DNA from: an uncultured Clostridium sp.
GTDB taxonomy: Bacteria; Bacillota_A; Clostridia; TANB77; CAG-508
DNA: 7,519 bases
Direction: 5' to 3'
Assembly: GCA_951800935.1 (NCBI GenBank)
Contig: CATOLW010000055.1
Coordinates: forward strand, 1-7,519
Shown here piece after piece: positions 6,928 through 7,519 of the stretch. The notes beneath the pieces were generated by a model, which worked only from the letters and a program-made list of their open reading frames with translations, was not told where the DNA came from and made no database searches. Positions within the stretch are counted from its first letter, which is position 1. Each line of letters opens with the position of its first letter. A program made the translations under genes and the position numbers.

Positions 6928-7519
6928 ACTTTTCTACGTAAAATCCACCTGCTTCATTTTCTCCAATTGGTGTACTACTTTGTGTATAAACCCATTTGCT
7001 ACCTTTTACATTCACACCGCTTACACCATTATCAATTTGTGTTACTGTTGCTGTTATTTCAGTATCAATATCAATGGTTGTATGGCTAAAACTTACATTT
7101 GCTTGATTTGGCTTCTCTTTATCTATTTTGTCAACTACTTTCGTTGCTACGCCTCCTACTTCGTCTAATGCATTAATTAGTCTAGCATAAACCGTTCCAT
7201 CAGTTGAATATTGCAATACATTATTTCCTAGCTCTATTTTTGTTGTAATTTCTACTATTACATCTGTATTGGTAAATTCACTTGGATTAAGCTTAAATTC
7301 CATATCACTTTCTTGCAAGTCTGGTGGTGGATTTTCTCCTCTTTTTCCTAATAATGTTACTTTTTCTTCTGTTATTTCATAAATATATCCTTCTACTGTC
7401 ATTACCCCAATTTTTTCATCACTTTTTCTTTCTACAATTGCTCCTTCTAAGATTTCTTTTTCTACTGTTTTATCTCGAATAGTTTCTTCATATCGGTCCA
7501 TAAACCCTTTCGTATTCAA
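6878..7519 (-). CDS. Ig-like repeat fragment of a secreted surface protein (5' partial)
   Basis: The open frame runs in from the right edge; its first codon (TTG, 7519-7517) is not a start. Residues 1-60 look like the end of an N-terminal region preceding the repeats (VEGYIYEITEEKVTLLGKRG). PPPDLQESD then leads into Ig-like repeats. The first (about 72-134) contains LQYSTDGTVYARLINALDEVGGVA and ends NIDK/KIDKEKP-like. The second (about 138-188) has ITATVTQIDNGVSGVNVKGSKWVY. Such repeats form extracellular stalks, and in related proteins I recall a pilin-like N-terminal membrane segment, here outside the window. Both repeats look shortened compared with that pattern: STDG runs straight into TVYARL, and the second changes after GENE into GGFYVEKFE, an FGE-domain sequence. 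The frame ends at TAG 6880-6878, 50 bp into the overlap with the FGE fragment. Confidence 0.65.
   Translation of the reverse strand: MNTKGFMDRYEETIRDKTVEKEILEGAIVERKSDEKIGVMTVEGYIYEITEEKVTLLGKRGENPPPDLQESDMEFKLNPSEFTNTDVIVEITTKIELGNNVLQYSTDGTVYARLINALDEVGGVATKVVDKIDKEKPNQANVSFSHTTIDIDTEITATVTQIDNGVSGVNVKGSKWVYTQSSTPIGENEAGGFYVEKFETNTLGRNKKGDCCY

Larger units (their letters stand above)
6450..7519 (-). pseudogene. Broken surface-protein gene: Ig-like repeats plus FGE-like domain (5' end outside window)
   Basis: The two minus-strand frames here are pieces of one gene. The 5' piece (7519-6878) ends in an unnatural GDCCY tail, while its neighbour frame continues the expected KKETVVIRGAYF of an FGE-like domain with no ribosome binding site of its own. 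Removing one base between about 6896 and 6912 (a G4 or A6 run) joins them. The 3' piece stops at TAG 6483-6481. Removing one T near 6485-6486 instead continues as MRCRMALYVVTSE and stops at TAA 6452-6450, the kind of C-terminus such proteins have. Two one-base insertions therefore separate this from an open frame. Decay is the simplest reading; sequencing error or phase variation are alternatives. Confidence 0.7.

Noticed and set aside
6675..7168. Plus-strand open frames opposite the surface-protein gene
   Set aside because: The products are Cys/Phe/Tyr/Leu-rich with no start signals, the usual complement of an A-rich coding strand.
6450..7519. Diversity-generating retroelement
   Set aside because: The domain type fits a target, but no template repeat, reverse transcriptase or accessory gene is present in the window.

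Overview
The window is AT-rich DNA with every supportable gene on the minus strand, so transcription runs from high to low coordinates. NAD-dependent DNA ligase, Firmicutes-style GGAGG ribosome binding sites, TATAAT promoters, intrinsic terminators, a sortase and a short-form alanyl-tRNA synthetase all point to a low-GC Gram-positive. An uncultured gut Clostridia-type lineage fits best. That lineage call is inference, resting partly on the Ig-like plus FGE-like surface protein, a type I recall as frequent in such genomes.

Layout in transcription order. (1) 7519-6450: the 3' part of a large secreted surface protein gene. It has Ig-like repeats followed by a formylglycine-generating-enzyme/C-type-lectin-like domain. 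The gene is broken: one frameshift lies between the Ig and FGE parts and a second lies just before the natural C-terminus, and two domain joins look shortened. (2) 6366-5905: a membrane-anchored FxLYD-like protein with its own promoter and terminator. (3) 5804-3663: alaS (585 aa, short form) and hinT, 39 nt apart with no terminator between them, transcribed from a good promoter whose -35 box lies inside the preceding terminator. (4) 3557-3199: a small transcription unit with a weak promoter and a strong 14-bp hairpin terminator. It carries a short, possibly frameshifted, hydrophobic/charged peptide gene. (5) 3110-2445: a single-gene sortase unit with a near-consensus promoter and a terminator. 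(6) 2352-43: ligA followed by a small uncharacterised gene starting at GTG, probably cotranscribed, and possibly the first codons of another gene running off the left edge.

The housekeeping genes (ligA, alaS, hinT) and the sortase are intact. The apparent indels are confined to the surface protein and the small peptide gene. This suggests decay or variation of accessory genes, though sequencing error in short homopolymers cannot be excluded from this sequence alone. I see no CRISPR array, tRNA, rRNA, transposase or convincing new multi-gene system. The most notable items are the multiply broken chimeric surface gene, the minimal alanyl-tRNA synthetase with an inserted cysteine cluster, and the small gene whose best ribosome binding site and ATG are one base out of frame with its body.
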